Source: UMGS172 sp045587185 (GTDB taxonomy: Bacteria; Bacillota; Clostridia; Oscillospirales; Acutalibacteraceae). Taken from it: DNA of 48,240 nucleotides. This document shows, piece by piece, positions 38,623 to 47,788 of this stretch. The position numbers were made by a program, and so were the translations under genes. How positions within the stretch are numbered: position 1 is the first letter of the stretch; each line of letters opens with the position of its first letter. The notes beneath the pieces are model-generated. The model did no database searches, was not told the DNA's origin, and saw only the letters and a program-made list of their open reading frames with translations. The DNA lies in NCBI GenBank assembly GCA_045587185.1, contig JAZNBS010000040.1, forward strand, positions 1 to 48,240. The letters run 5' to 3'.

Positions 38623-40479
38623 ATGGAATATCGTTTTCTCGGGAAATTTGAATCACCGCACGATGTCAAAAATCTTAATAATGAGGAACTTATCGTGTTG
38701 TGTGCCGAGATGCGTGAGAAAATTCTTGAGACGGTTTCACAAAACGGCGGCCACCTTGCATCCAACTTGGGTGCAGTTGAACTGACGGTAGCTTTGCATC
38801 GTTGTTTTGAATCACCTAAGGATACCATTGTGTTTGATGTCGGTCACCAGTGTTATCCCCACAAACTTTTGACAGGTCGTTTTGATAAGTTTGATACCTT
38901 GAGGCGTGAAAACGGTATTTCAGGCTTTATGAAGCCACAGGAAAGTGAACACGACCCCTTTATTACAGGTCACAGTTCAACTTCCGTATCTTCGGCTTTC
39001 GGTATGTGTGTTGCAAATGAAATATTGGACAAAGACGGATTTTCAGTTGCTGTGATAGGTGACGGAGCGTTGACGGGCGGTATGGTTTATGAGGCTCTTA
39101 ACAACGTCCGAAAGAAGGACGCAAACCTCATTGTTGTCTTAAATGACAATAAAATGTCGATATCCAAGAACAAGGGCGCATTGGCAAAACATCTAAGTAC
39201 AATAAGAACGCGTAAAAAATATTTTAAATTCAAGTTTGGCGTTGAAAGATTTCTTAAAAAGATACCTTTAATCGGAAAGTTTTTATATTCATCGGTTTTC
39301 CATATTAAACTGATGTTAAAAAACGCAATTTATAACAGTAACATTTTTGAATCTCTTGGATTTTATTATATGGGACCTGTTGACGGTCACGATATTCAGA
39401 AACTTTGCGAAATTTTTGAGATTTCCAAAGAACTTGACCGTCCTGTTTTGATACACACCAAAACTATCAAAGGGAAAGGGTTTAAACCTGCTGAGGATAA
39501 TGCAGGCGATTTTCACGGTGTTTCAAGATTTGACAAAAGCACGGGTAAATTACCACAGTCAAAAAAGAATTTTTCATCAGTTTTCGGGGACAAGCTTTGT
39601 GAATTAGGGGAAAAGGATGAAAAAATTTGTGCAATTACTGCCGCAATGACTTCGGGTACAGGACTAACGGAGTTTTCCAAACGTTTCAAGGAGCGGTTTT
39701 TTGACGTAGGAATTGCTGAAGAACACGCTGTCACTTTTTCCGCAGGTCTTGCAAAAAGCGGTCTCAAGCCTGTTTTTGCGGTATATTCCACCTTTTTACA
39801 AAGAGGATATGACCAGATAATACACGATGTTGCTATTGAAGGCTTGCCTTTGACACTGTGTATTGACCGTGCAGGTCTTGTTGGAGATGACGGTGAGACG
39901 CATCAAGGTATTTTTGATGTTGCTTTCCTTTCAACTATACCAAATATTAAAGTTTTCTCGCCGAGTAATTATTCTGAACTTGAAACAATGCTAGAACAAC
40001 GTCTTAAAAATCCGATAGGTGTTGTGGCCATCAGATATCCGAGAGGTACAGAGCCCATTGTTCCAGACGATAGACAGCAGTTTGACGGGTATTCTGTATA
40101 CGGTTCGGGCAAGAGTTGTATAGTAACATACGGAACACTGGTGTGTGAAGCATTAAAGGCTCAAAAGGCATTGCAATCATACGGTGTTGAACTTTCTGTA
40201 ATTAAACTTGAACAGATATTTCCGTTACCTTTGGGATTTGTTGATGATTTAAACAATTATGAAAATATTTTCTTCTTTGAAGAAGGTATTTTATACGGCG
40301 GTATTGCCGAAAAAACGGGTTTTGCATTGATAAATAGCGGTTTTACAGGTAAATATTCCGCTTCGGCTGTTACGGGATTTGTTAAACAGGCATCGGTCTC
40401 TTCGCAAAGGGCACTTTACAGTCTTGACAGTGCTTCGATTATCAAAAAGGTTAAAGAGGTTATAAATTTTGAACAATAA
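38623..40479 (+). CDS. dxs: 1-deoxy-D-xylulose-5-phosphate synthase
   Basis: Thiamine-diphosphate enzyme (618 residues) that starts the MEP isoprenoid pathway from pyruvate and glyceraldehyde-3-P. HLASNLGAVELTVALH contains His44. VGHQCYPHKLLTGR and TGHSSTSVSSAFG carry substrate His residues. GDGALTGGMVYEALNN (146-161) is the ThDP/metal motif. DVGIAEEHAVTFSAGLA holds the conserved Glu, and CIDRAGLVGDDGETHQG ends the central domain. The frame opens at 38578 inside ispA, but AGGAT and the family N-terminus favour ATG 38623. It overlaps tlyA by 11 bases. Confidence 0.95.
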   Translation: MEYRFLGKFESPHDVKNLNNEELIVLCAEMREKILETVSQNGGHLASNLGAVELTVALHRCFESPKDTIVFDVGHQCYPHKLLTGRFDKFDTLRRENGISGFMKPQESEHDPFITGHSSTSVSSAFGMCVANEILDKDGFSVAVIGDGALTGGMVYEALNNVRKKDANLIVVLNDNKMSISKNKGALAKHLSTIRTRKKYFKFKFGVERFLKKIPLIGKFLYSSVFHIKLMLKNAIYNSNIFESLGFYYMGPVDGHDIQKLCEIFEISKELDRPVLIHTKTIKGKGFKPAEDNAGDFHGVSRFDKSTGKLPQSKKNFSSVFGDKLCELGEKDEKICAITAAMTSGTGLTEFSKRFKERFFDVGIAEEHAVTFSAGLAKSGLKPVFAVYSTFLQRGYDQIIHDVAIEGLPLTLCIDRAGLVGDDGETHQGIFDVAFLSTIPNIKVFSPSNYSELETMLEQRLKNPIGVVAIRYPRGTEPIVPDDRQQFDGYSVYGSGKSCIVTYGTLVCEALKAQKALQSYGVELSVIKLEQIFPLPLGFVDDLNNYENIFFFEEGILYGGIAEKTGFALINSGFTGKYSASAVTGFVKQASVSSQRALYSLDSASIIKKVKEVINFEQ

Positions 40480-41278
40480 AAAAAGACTTGACACTGCTGT
40501 TTTTGAACAGGGATTTTGCGAAAGCAGAGAAAAAGCAAAAACGCTCATTATGGCAGGCGTTGTTTATGTCAATAATCAAAAAGCCGATAAAGCAGGTCTG
40601 ACGGTCAAGGATGACGATGTTATTGAAGTGCGTAGTAATCCTTTAAAATATGTCAGCCGTGGCGGTCTGAAATTGGAAAAAGCAATGCAATCGTTTAATA
40701 TCAGACTTGATGATTGCGTTTGCGCTGATATTGGTGCTTCGACAGGTGGTTTTTCTGACTGTATGTTGCAGAACGGTGCTAAAAAGGTCTACGCTATTGA
40801 CGTTGGTTACGGTCAACTTGCGTGGAAACTTCGTACCGATGAACGCGTTGTAAATATGGAACGCACAAATTTCAGATACGTCACTCACGAACAGATACCC
40901 GAAGAGTTGGATTTTTGTTCGGTTGATGTTTCGTTTATCTCTCTTTCAATAATAGTTCCAGTTATGCGTAACATTATGAAAGATGGCGCAAGGGCAGTCT
41001 GCCTTATAAAACCGCAATTTGAGGCAGGGAAGGACAAGGTTGGTAAAAAAGGTGTTGTCCGTGAAAAATCTGTACACGTTGAAGTTGTGGAAAAGACCGT
41101 AAAAATGATTCTTGATAACAACATGAGCGTTCTTGGCCTTGATTTTTCACCGGTAAAAGGTCCTGAGGGCAACATTGAATATCTTGTCTACATACAAAAG
41201 ACAGATTCGTCCAGTGATATTTGCGGTATTACCGCTAAAGAAATTGTTGAAAAATCACATCTTGAGTTAGACAAGTAA
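40469..41278 (+). CDS. tlyA: TlyA family rRNA 2'-O-methyltransferase
   Basis: A 269-residue protein with an N-terminal S4 RNA-binding domain (about 3-60: KRLDTAVFEQGFCESREKAKTLIMAGVVYVNNQK) and an FtsJ-like SAM methyltransferase domain: YVSRGGLKLEKAM, ADIGASTGGFSDCMLQNGAKKVYAIDVGYGQL (SAM site), then LDFCSVDVSFISL and CLIKPQFEAGK. Relatives methylate 16S/23S rRNA, or act as haemolysins by older annotation. The TTG start overlaps the dxs end by 11 bases, with GAGGTT 8 bases before. Confidence 0.93.
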   Translation: MNNKKRLDTAVFEQGFCESREKAKTLIMAGVVYVNNQKADKAGLTVKDDDVIEVRSNPLKYVSRGGLKLEKAMQSFNIRLDDCVCADIGASTGGFSDCMLQNGAKKVYAIDVGYGQLAWKLRTDERVVNMERTNFRYVTHEQIPEELDFCSVDVSFISLSIIVPVMRNIMKDGARAVCLIKPQFEAGKDKVGKKGVVREKSVHVEVVEKTVKMILDNNMSVLGLDFSPVKGPEGNIEYLVYIQKTDSSSDICGITAKEIVEKSHLELDK

Positions 41279-41291
41279 AGGAGGTTTTCCT

Positions 41292-42110
41292 TTGAACATT
41301 CTAATAATTTATAACCCTGAAAGTGATTCGGGCCTTTGCCTTGCAAACAAGGTCTCAGATATACTTAGTGCAGACGGCATTGACATTAAAATGAATGAAT
41401 TTTGTAAACACTGTGAACCTGTAATTCCACAAAATACTAATGTTGTCATTGTCATCGGCGGTGATGGAACGATAATTAAGGTTGCTAAAACGGCCGCAAT
41501 GTTTAACTGTCCGATTCTTGGTATTAACGCAGGTCATCTTGGCTATCTGGCTTCGGTAGCTCAGAACGAACTTGATATTATAAAACGTTTGCTGACTGAT
41601 GAATACAGCATTGAAGAACGGTGTATGATAAAGGTCGAAAAATTCAAAAACGGCAAATTTATTGATAGTTGTGAATGTCTTAACGATGCCGTAATTTCCA
41701 AAGACGCATTATCTAATATGATTGATATTAAGTTGAACATCGGTAATGACTCAATGGAATATCGCGCAGACGGTATTATTGCCGCAACGCCAACAGGGTC
41801 AACCGCTTATTCACTGTCCGCAGGCGGACCTGTTGTTGACCCAGAGATGAAATGTATTATTCTTACGCCCGTTTGTCCACACACACTTGTTACTAGGTCA
41901 ATGGTTGTTGACGGTTCAAAGCCAATTTCAATTTCAGTCAAAGGTAAGTCCGATAAAAGCATAAACCTCTTGTGTGACGGCCGAATCGGATTCTTACTAG
42001 ATGAAGAATCCACGGTTAATATAAGTATTTCAAAAACAACCGCAAAATTTATAAAACTTAACGATGTTTCGGTCTATAAAATACTGTCGGTAAAGACCGA
42101 TAATTATTAA
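41292..42110 (+). CDS. nadK: NAD kinase
   Basis: Phosphorylates NAD to NADP (272 residues). GGDGTIIKVAK (the catalytic GGDGT motif), INAGHLGYLA, and YRADGIIAATPTGSTAYSLSAGGPVVDP are all present. The TTG start is supported by AAGGAGG at 41278-41284, 7 bases upstream. It sits between tlyA and argR as in many Firmicutes. Confidence 0.95.
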   Translation: MNILIIYNPESDSGLCLANKVSDILSADGIDIKMNEFCKHCEPVIPQNTNVVIVIGGDGTIIKVAKTAAMFNCPILGINAGHLGYLASVAQNELDIIKRLLTDEYSIEERCMIKVEKFKNGKFIDSCECLNDAVISKDALSNMIDIKLNIGNDSMEYRADGIIAATPTGSTAYSLSAGGPVVDPEMKCIILTPVCPHTLVTRSMVVDGSKPISISVKGKSDKSINLLCDGRIGFLLDEESTVNISISKTTAKFIKLNDVSVYKILSVKTDNY

Positions 42111-42121
42111 AGGAGGACGTT

Positions 42122-42568
42122 ATGAAAAAGGAACGTCAATCAAAAATACTTCATCTTATTGAGGATTTCCCCATCGATACCCAAGAAGAACTTCAACAAA
42201 GACTGTTTGATGCAGGTTTTGATGTAACACAGGCAACTGTTTCGCGTGATATCAAGGAACTTCGCATTGTAAAAATGCTTGACTCTAACGGTATTTACCG
42301 ATATGCGGTCAATGGCAGTGCCTCTGCAAAATCGATAAAATACATTGATATGTTTGCCCATTCCGTTATATCGGTTGCATATTCTATGAATGACGTCGTT
42401 ATCAAATGCCATCCCGGTATGGCTCAAGGCGCATGCACCTCACTCGATATGATGAAGTGCGAGAATGTTTTGGGAACCTTGGCGGGGGATGACACAATTT
42501 TTGTTATTACAAAAACGCAAGACGATGCAGCGGCTCTTTGTGAAATGTTGCAAGAAATTATAAAATAA
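42122..42568 (+). CDS. argR: Arginine repressor ArgR
   Basis: Arginine-responsive regulator (148 residues) that as a hexamer represses arginine synthesis and activates catabolism. The N-terminal winged helix (about 1-70) reads RQSKILHLIEDFPIDTQEELQQRLFDAGFDVTQATVSRDIKELRIVK. The C-terminal oligomer/arginine domain holds CHPGMAQGACTSLD and LGTLAGDDTIFVIT. AAAGGAGG precedes the ATG. Its place before recN is a conserved Firmicute arrangement. Confidence 0.95.
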   Translation: MKKERQSKILHLIEDFPIDTQEELQQRLFDAGFDVTQATVSRDIKELRIVKMLDSNGIYRYAVNGSASAKSIKYIDMFAHSVISVAYSMNDVVIKCHPGMAQGACTSLDMMKCENVLGTLAGDDTIFVITKTQDDAAALCEMLQEIIK

Positions 42569-42577
42569 GGAAAATGT

Positions 42578-44248
42578 ATGCTAAGATCGATCAATATTGA
42601 AAACATAGCTATTATTGAAAAATGTAATATTGATTTTGCTCACGGTTTTAATGTCCTTACAGGTGAGACAGGTGCAGGCAAGTCCATCGTTATTGACTCG
42701 ATAAATGCCGTTACAGGGCAGAGAACTTCTAAGGAGTTAGTTAGGTCGGGTTGCGATAAAGCCACTGTATCGGCTGTTTTTGAGGATGTTTCAGGCTCTG
42801 TGAAAGAAAAACTTGCCGAGTACGGAGTTGATTGTGATGACGGCAGTGTTATGTTGTTGAGAACCATCAACGCTGACGGTCGCAGTTTGTGTAAGGTGAA
42901 CGGTGTGTCGGTCAATGTTGCCGCTTTAAGAGATGTCGGCAGAATGCTTGTAAATATTCACGGTCAGCACGATAATCAATCCTTGCTTGACCCTGAAAAA
43001 CATCTTGGTATTATTGACGCTTTCGGTGATTACGTTACTATTATTGACGATTATCGTGCTTGTTATTTTGAACTTCGTGCAGTCCGCCGCAAATTAAAAA
43101 GTCTTTCAACCGATGAAAATGAAAAGTTGCGTCGTATTGACCTTTTGAAGTATCAGATAAATGAGATTGAGGCCGCCGATGTCAAGATTGGCGAATTGAA
43201 ACAACTGCTTGAAAAACGCGACCTTATCCGTAATTCTGAAAAACTTCGTTTGTCGCTTGAAATATGCAGAACCTTACTTTTTGGTAATGACGATACTTCA
43301 GGTGCACAAACCTCTCTTTCTCAGTCATTAAAAGAATTTTCTGCTGTTTCAAATATTTTAAAAGGAACCGAAAAACTGCTTGAACGATTTGACTTTGCGG
43401 TCGGTGAAATAACCGATATTTCCGCGGAAATAAGGGACATATGCGAAAGTATTACTTTTGACCCAAACGAACTTGATGAGTGTGAACAGAGGATTGACCT
43501 TATCAATATGCTCAACAAAAAGTACGGCGGCGACGAGGCTTCGGTTATTGAGTTCTTGTTAAATGCCAAACAGGAACTTGAAGATATCTCCGTTTCGGAT
43601 GATTTGATTGCAGACCTTGAAAAACAATCTGAAATTTTGGAAGACAGGCTGGTTGAAAAGGGAAATGCTTTAACCAATGCTCGCCGTAACGCATCAGATG
43701 ACTTTGCCAAGCGTGTTTGCGATTGTCTGCAGTACCTTGAGATGCCTAAAGTTGTCTTCATTGTAAATATTAAACCTAAAATGTACACTGTTGACGGTTG
43801 TGATGAGATTGAATTTCTTATTTCTGCGAACTTGGGTCAGGAGGCAAGACCGCTTGCAAAGATTGCCTCGGGCGGTGAACTTTCACGTATTATGTTGGCT
43901 ATTAAAAGTATCATGAGTTCGTTTGATGATGCAGTCACCTTGATATTTGATGAAATAGATACAGGTATCAGCGGAAAGGCTGCCGATAAGGTCGGCCGTC
44001 AGATGAAGGTTTTATCAAAGGATAAACAGGTTTTGTGTGTGACCCATCTTGCACAGATTGCCGCTTCAGCAGACAATCATTATCTTATTAAGAAATCGTC
44101 TACCGATTCCAATACCTATACCGATGTAACACCTATTGTGGGTGACGAGCGTATAAACGAGATTGCGCGTATTATGTCTGGCTCAAGTATGACTGAAAAT
44201 CTTTACAAAACCGCAAAAGAACTTATTGAAAATCATCAGAATCTGTGA
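42578..44248 (+). CDS. recN: DNA repair protein RecN
   Basis: SMC-like repair protein (556 residues) acting early at double-strand breaks. Walker A GETGAGKSIVIDSI is at about 30-43, and long coiled coils run from about 150 to 390 (DENEKLRRIDLLKYQINEIEAADVKIGELKQLLEKRD). The signature ASGGELSRIMLAIKS and Walker B LIFDEIDTGISGKAADKVG follow, then the D/H-loop VTHLAQIAASAD. An AAGGA ribosome site is 6 bases before the ATG. It ends the conserved cluster. Confidence 0.95.
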   Translation: MLRSINIENIAIIEKCNIDFAHGFNVLTGETGAGKSIVIDSINAVTGQRTSKELVRSGCDKATVSAVFEDVSGSVKEKLAEYGVDCDDGSVMLLRTINADGRSLCKVNGVSVNVAALRDVGRMLVNIHGQHDNQSLLDPEKHLGIIDAFGDYVTIIDDYRACYFELRAVRRKLKSLSTDENEKLRRIDLLKYQINEIEAADVKIGELKQLLEKRDLIRNSEKLRLSLEICRTLLFGNDDTSGAQTSLSQSLKEFSAVSNILKGTEKLLERFDFAVGEITDISAEIRDICESITFDPNELDECEQRIDLINMLNKKYGGDEASVIEFLLNAKQELEDISVSDDLIADLEKQSEILEDRLVEKGNALTNARRNASDDFAKRVCDCLQYLEMPKVVFIVNIKPKMYTVDGCDEIEFLISANLGQEARPLAKIASGGELSRIMLAIKSIMSSFDDAVTLIFDEIDTGISGKAADKVGRQMKVLSKDKQVLCVTHLAQIAASADNHYLIKKSSTDSNTYTDVTPIVGDERINEIARIMSGSSMTENLYKTAKELIENHQNL

Positions 44249-44284
44249 TAATATATCTTTTAGTTTAATTTGGAGGGAATTCTA

Positions 44285-45508
44285 ATGACTTGTTATGATG
44301 AACTCGTTGAACGTGGGTTGATTGCTCAGGTTACCAACGAAGAAGAAATAAGAAAGATGGTCAATGCAGGTGAAGCCACTTTCTATATAGGTTTTGACCC
44401 AACGGCAGACAGTCTGCACGTCGGTCACTTTATGGCACTTTGCCTTATGAAAAGATTGCAGATGGCGGGTAATAAACCCATCGCACTTATAGGTGGCGGT
44501 ACAGGCTATATCGGTGACCCCTCAGGACGTACTGATATGAGAAGTATGATGACCCCTGAGATTATTCAGCATAACTGTGACTGCTTTAAAGACCAAATGA
44601 GTAAATTTATTGAGTTCGGCGAAGGCAAAGCACAGATGGTAAACAACGCCGATTGGCTGTTGAAACTTAATTATATTGAACTTCTTCGTGAAGTTGGTGC
44701 TTGTTTCTCGGTAAACAATATGCTCCGTGCTGAGTGCTACAAGCAGAGGATGGAAAAAGGTCTTTCTTTCCTTGAGTTCAACTATATGATTATGCAGTCA
44801 TACGACTTTTACCATCTATTCAAGGAATACGGTTGTAATATGCAGTTCGGCGGTGACGATCAGTGGTCGAATATGCTTGGCGGTACTGAACTCATAAGAA
44901 AAAAACTTGGCAAAGACGCACACGCAATGACCATCACCTTGTTGCTTAATTCTGAGGGCAAAAAGATGGGTAAGACCGCTAACGGCGCCGTTTGGCTTGA
45001 TGCCAACAAGACCACTCCGTACGATTTCTTCCAGTATTGGAGAAATGTTGATGACGCTGATGTTATCAAATGTATGAAACTTCTCACATTCATTCCTCTT
45101 GAAGAAATTTATGAGTATGAGAAACTTGAGGGTAGCGAACTTAACGCAGTTAAAGAGCGTCTTGCATTTGAACTGACAAAGATGATACACGGTGAGCAAG
45201 AGGCTGAAAAGGCTTTAAATACTGCACGTTCCTTGTTCTCGGGCGGTGCAAAAGCCGATATGCCCAACACATCAATTCCTTGTGATATGTTCCAAAACGG
45301 TGAGATAGGAATTCTCGATATTATGGTACTTGCAGGTCTTACGCCGTCAAAAGGTGAGGGAAGACGTCTTATCCAACAAGGCGGTGTTTCGGTGAATGAC
45401 GAAAAGGTTACCGACCCCGCAAAACGTTTCACTAAGTCTGAACTTGAAGGTGAAGGCATCATCATCAAGAAAGGCAAAAAGGTATTCCATAAAATTACAA
45501 CTCTTTAA
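44285..45508 (+). CDS. tyrS: Tyrosyl-tRNA synthetase
   Basis: Class I synthetase that charges tRNA-Tyr (407 residues). The HIGH-type motif is in FDPTADSLHVGHFM (His-Val-Gly-His), GGTGYIGDPSGR and GGDDQWSNMLGG are tyrosine-site segments, and the KMSKS-type loop is KKMGKTANG. The C-terminal S4 domain is RRLIQQGGVSVNDEKVTDP. GGAGGG before ATG 44285 sets the start over the frame opening at 44270. The gap to recN is only 36 bases, so the T-box leader often found on Firmicute tyrS is absent. Confidence 0.96.
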   Translation: MTCYDELVERGLIAQVTNEEEIRKMVNAGEATFYIGFDPTADSLHVGHFMALCLMKRLQMAGNKPIALIGGGTGYIGDPSGRTDMRSMMTPEIIQHNCDCFKDQMSKFIEFGEGKAQMVNNADWLLKLNYIELLREVGACFSVNNMLRAECYKQRMEKGLSFLEFNYMIMQSYDFYHLFKEYGCNMQFGGDDQWSNMLGGTELIRKKLGKDAHAMTITLLLNSEGKKMGKTANGAVWLDANKTTPYDFFQYWRNVDDADVIKCMKLLTFIPLEEIYEYEKLEGSELNAVKERLAFELTKMIHGEQEAEKALNTARSLFSGGAKADMPNTSIPCDMFQNGEIGILDIMVLAGLTPSKGEGRRLIQQGGVSVNDEKVTDPAKRFTKSELEGEGIIIKKGKKVFHKITTL

Positions 45509-45525
45509 TATGTTCTATACTTTAA

Positions 45526-45565
45526 AAATATACCCGTTACTATTTGGTAACGGGTATATTTTTAG
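45526..45565. terminator. Bidirectional terminator after tyrS
   Basis: A perfect 15-bp stem AAATATACCCGTTAC/GTAACGGGTATATTT with a 6-base loop and T-rich flanks on both strands. It lies between convergent tyrS and the GerQ-like gene. Confidence 0.88.
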
Positions 45566-45571
45566 AAATAC

Positions 45572-46132
45572 TCAAACCCTCAAAAGTCTGCCGTACTCTT
45601 CATCAAGTACTATTGTTACAAATCTCAATGAGAATATATCACATACAACAAGTGTCTGCGGTTCAATTACATCGATTATGATGTAACTCGCACCAACATC
45701 GTGCAGAACGCCAACGCGTTGTTCAACAGTATCACCGATAAAGAACTCACAGCGCACCCAACGACCGATAAATTGACTCAAATAAGCAGGTAAAAAGTCT
45801 GTGTTGGTCATTGTTTCAGGTCTTAAACTTATTGTATTTCCATTTGGTGCGGTTGTAATCATGTTACCCTGGTTGTTCGGCATCATATTGCCTTGGTTAG
45901 TCCAACTGTTTCGGTTGCCGTTCATCATACCGTTTTGATTATTACCCATATTCATATTACCGCTTGAATTCATACAACCGTGACGGTAATTATTACCCCA
46001 GCTTACAGTGGAATCGGGGTGGTTTCTCATATACATTCTCTGTTCGGGAGTAAGGTCCCTTACAGCGGGCTGATAACCGCCGTTATCAGCGTTCATTGAC
46101 ATTTCTGAATTGTTCATACCCATATAATTCAT
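45572..46132 (-). CDS. GerQ-like spore coat protein
   Basis: A 186-residue protein. The N-terminal 100 residues are low complexity, rich in Asn, Met and Gly (MNMGNNQNGMMNGNRNSW and similar), as in coat proteins. The C-terminal 70 residues (LPAYLSQFIGRWVRCEFFIGDTVEQRVGVLHDVGASYIIID...FVTIVLDEEYGRLLRV) form a small beta domain resembling GerQ, the partner that holds CwlJ in the Bacillus coat. The gene directly follows a CwlJ-type hydrolase by 16 bases in one transcript, the same pairing as in Bacillus. AGGAG precedes the ATG. Homology to GerQ is judged by eye and by context. Confidence 0.65.
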   Translation of the reverse strand: MNYMGMNNSEMSMNADNGGYQPAVRDLTPEQRMYMRNHPDSTVSWGNNYRHGCMNSSGNMNMGNNQNGMMNGNRNSWTNQGNMMPNNQGNMITTAPNGNTISLRPETMTNTDFLPAYLSQFIGRWVRCEFFIGDTVEQRVGVLHDVGASYIIIDVIEPQTLVVCDIFSLRFVTIVLDEEYGRLLRV

Positions 46133-46148
46133 GTAATTTACTCCTAAT

Positions 46149-46592
46149 CTAAGTTTCCCAGTATTGGGATGTCGGTCGGTAAAAGCAATGTTGATTTATT
46201 CTGGTGTGAAACACGCCCGAACCGTTTCGCGGAAAATATTGCTCACAATTTGAGGAAAATGGATTGAAATACCATAAGCAATCGCCGACTGCGGGCAGTG
46301 CATTGCCTGCCAGCGCCCAATCGGCTACTTGGTAATTTTCACTTGTCGGTGACATATTATAAATGTTTTGCGAGTTATATTGACCGCCTATTTCAGTTCT
46401 TGCACAGTCAAATTGATAAGGTTGAAATATAACATTTTGTATATCTCCCTGACCAGTTCTCAAATACTCACCGCCTGCGACATGCACTCGGTTCATAACT
46501 ACCGTTGCAACGGCTTGCTGACCCGTCAGACCCTCTCCGCCTGCTTCACACTGTATTATTCTTGCCAAAAGTTCTCTTGCATTAAATGGCAC
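46149..46592 (-). CDS. cwlJ: Spore cortex-lytic hydrolase, CwlJ/SleB family
   Basis: A Hydrolase_2-fold lytic enzyme (147 residues) expected to cut muramic-lactam cortex peptidoglycan at germination. It has the SleB/CwlJ catalytic pattern LLARIIQCEAGGEGLTGQQAVATVVMNRV with the catalytic Glu, then NVIFQPYQFDCA and a C-terminal NPFSSNCEQYFPRNGSGVFHTRINQHCFYRP. There is no signal peptide or peptidoglycan-binding domain, which fits CwlJ (made in the mother cell, coat-located) rather than SleB. The frame opens at GTG 46601, but AGGTG at 46599-46603 fits GTG 46592. A GerQ-like partner follows. Confidence 0.82.
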   Translation of the reverse strand: MPFNARELLARIIQCEAGGEGLTGQQAVATVVMNRVHVAGGEYLRTGQGDIQNVIFQPYQFDCARTEIGGQYNSQNIYNMSPTSENYQVADWALAGNALPAVGDCLWYFNPFSSNCEQYFPRNGSGVFHTRINQHCFYRPTSQYWET

Positions 46593-46644
46593 GTTCTTCA
46601 CCTACGTTTCGGTTTCTATATCATAATATGCAAACCTTTATAAA

Positions 46645-46683
46645 ATGACAAAAAAGGGAAGTCCCAATTTAGGACTTCCCTTT
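46645..46683 (-). terminator. Terminator of the Xer recombinase gene
   Basis: A perfect 12-bp stem AAAGGGAAGTCC/GGACTTCCCTTT with a 7-base loop. On the minus strand it is followed by TTTGTCATTTT after the stem's own T run. It separates the recombinase from cwlJ. Confidence 0.85.
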
Positions 46684-46714
46684 GATAATATCAATATATT
46701 TGACCTTAAAAAAC

Positions 46715-47737
46715 TCATTCAGAATTTTCTTTATTGTTATTAGCGACGGTTTTTGCAACCGTCGGTTTAAATTCCGATAATGGATTTCTGTTGAATGCTT
46801 CTTCAACCTGTCGATCGGCAACGTGCGTGTATATCTGTGTTGTACCAAGATTTTCGTGACCCAAAACATCCTTTAAAACTCTAATGTCAACACCGCCCAT
46901 CTGATACATCAGCGTTGCTGCAGTGTGACGAAGTTTGTGTGCAGAAAATCCCTGACCGCCTAGGCCGGCCTTTTCAAGAAATGTGTACACAATATGTTGT
47001 ACCGTCTTATTGCTGATTCGTTTTTTTCTTGAACTTAAAAAAAGTGCATATTTATCATTTTGAGCAACTCCGTCAGTTGGTCTTACCTGCATATAAGCCT
47101 TTACAGCAAGCAAACAAGCATCGTTAAGATAAATAATACGTTCTTTATTGCCTTTACCAGTGATTTTCATTGAGTTATCTTCGCGAATATCCGTATAATT
47201 TAACGAACAAAGTTCTGACAAACGCATCCCACAGTTCAAAAATAAAGTTAAAATACAAAAATCACGTTCTTTGTTTGCACCGTCAACCGACCTTAATAGG
47301 TCAATACTTTGTTCAAATGACAGATGAACGGGCAAAGTTTTTTTGAGTTTTGGAGTGTCAAGTTCAGCCGCAGGGTTAACTTTTAGAATACGCATATTGT
47401 TGGTCAGATACTTAAAAAACACCCTCAAAGCAGATACTTTACGGGCTCTTGCGGCAGCACCGTTGGAACGTTCGTTCTTGCAGTAGACAATAAAGGCATA
47501 AAGGTCGGTCATAGTAACCGATTTAAGAATATCTTCATCGATATCATTTACAATAATGTCGGAAAATTCGGTACCATCGGGCACAAGACCTCGCTGTAAC
47601 TTCAAGAACTTGAAAAACAGGGAAAGATCAAGGTAATATTGCTCGGCAGTTTTAGCAGATTTTCCTTTAATAGTCTCACTGTAAACCAAAAAATCTCTTA
47701 AAATCGGAGCCGCAGAGTTTAATGTATTGCGATCCAT
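46715..47737 (-). CDS. Tyrosine recombinase, XerC/XerD type
   Basis: Site-specific recombinase of 340 residues. The N-terminal SAM-like core-binding domain (about 10-115) is ILRDFLVYSETIKGKSAKTAEQYYLDLSLFFKFL. The catalytic domain has the complete set: Arg172 (CGMRLSEL), Lys195 (GKGNKER), His267 and Arg270 (HKLRHTAA), His294 (LGHENLG) and Tyr303 (QIYTHV). It is about 40 residues longer than classic XerC/D, with a polar tail. ATG 47737 lies behind GGGATG; the frame opens at 47752. No element genes are near, so it may be a chromosome-dimer resolvase or a site-specific invertase. A 26-bp palindrome lies 50 bases upstream. Confidence 0.87.
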   Translation of the reverse strand: MDRNTLNSAAPILRDFLVYSETIKGKSAKTAEQYYLDLSLFFKFLKLQRGLVPDGTEFSDIIVNDIDEDILKSVTMTDLYAFIVYCKNERSNGAAARARKVSALRVFFKYLTNNMRILKVNPAAELDTPKLKKTLPVHLSFEQSIDLLRSVDGANKERDFCILTLFLNCGMRLSELCSLNYTDIREDNSMKITGKGNKERIIYLNDACLLAVKAYMQVRPTDGVAQNDKYALFLSSRKKRISNKTVQHIVYTFLEKAGLGGQGFSAHKLRHTAATLMYQMGGVDIRVLKDVLGHENLGTTQIYTHVADRQVEEAFNRNPLSEFKPTVAKTVANNNKENSE

Positions 47738-47788
47738 AAAATCACATCCCAAAATTATAATTAAATATAGCCATAAGTATTACAATAC

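Noticed and set aside
46602..46650. Sigma-E/K type promoter before cwlJ (CATATTAT)
   Set aside because: The -10-like sequence is suggestive, but the -35 match is too poor to list as a feature.
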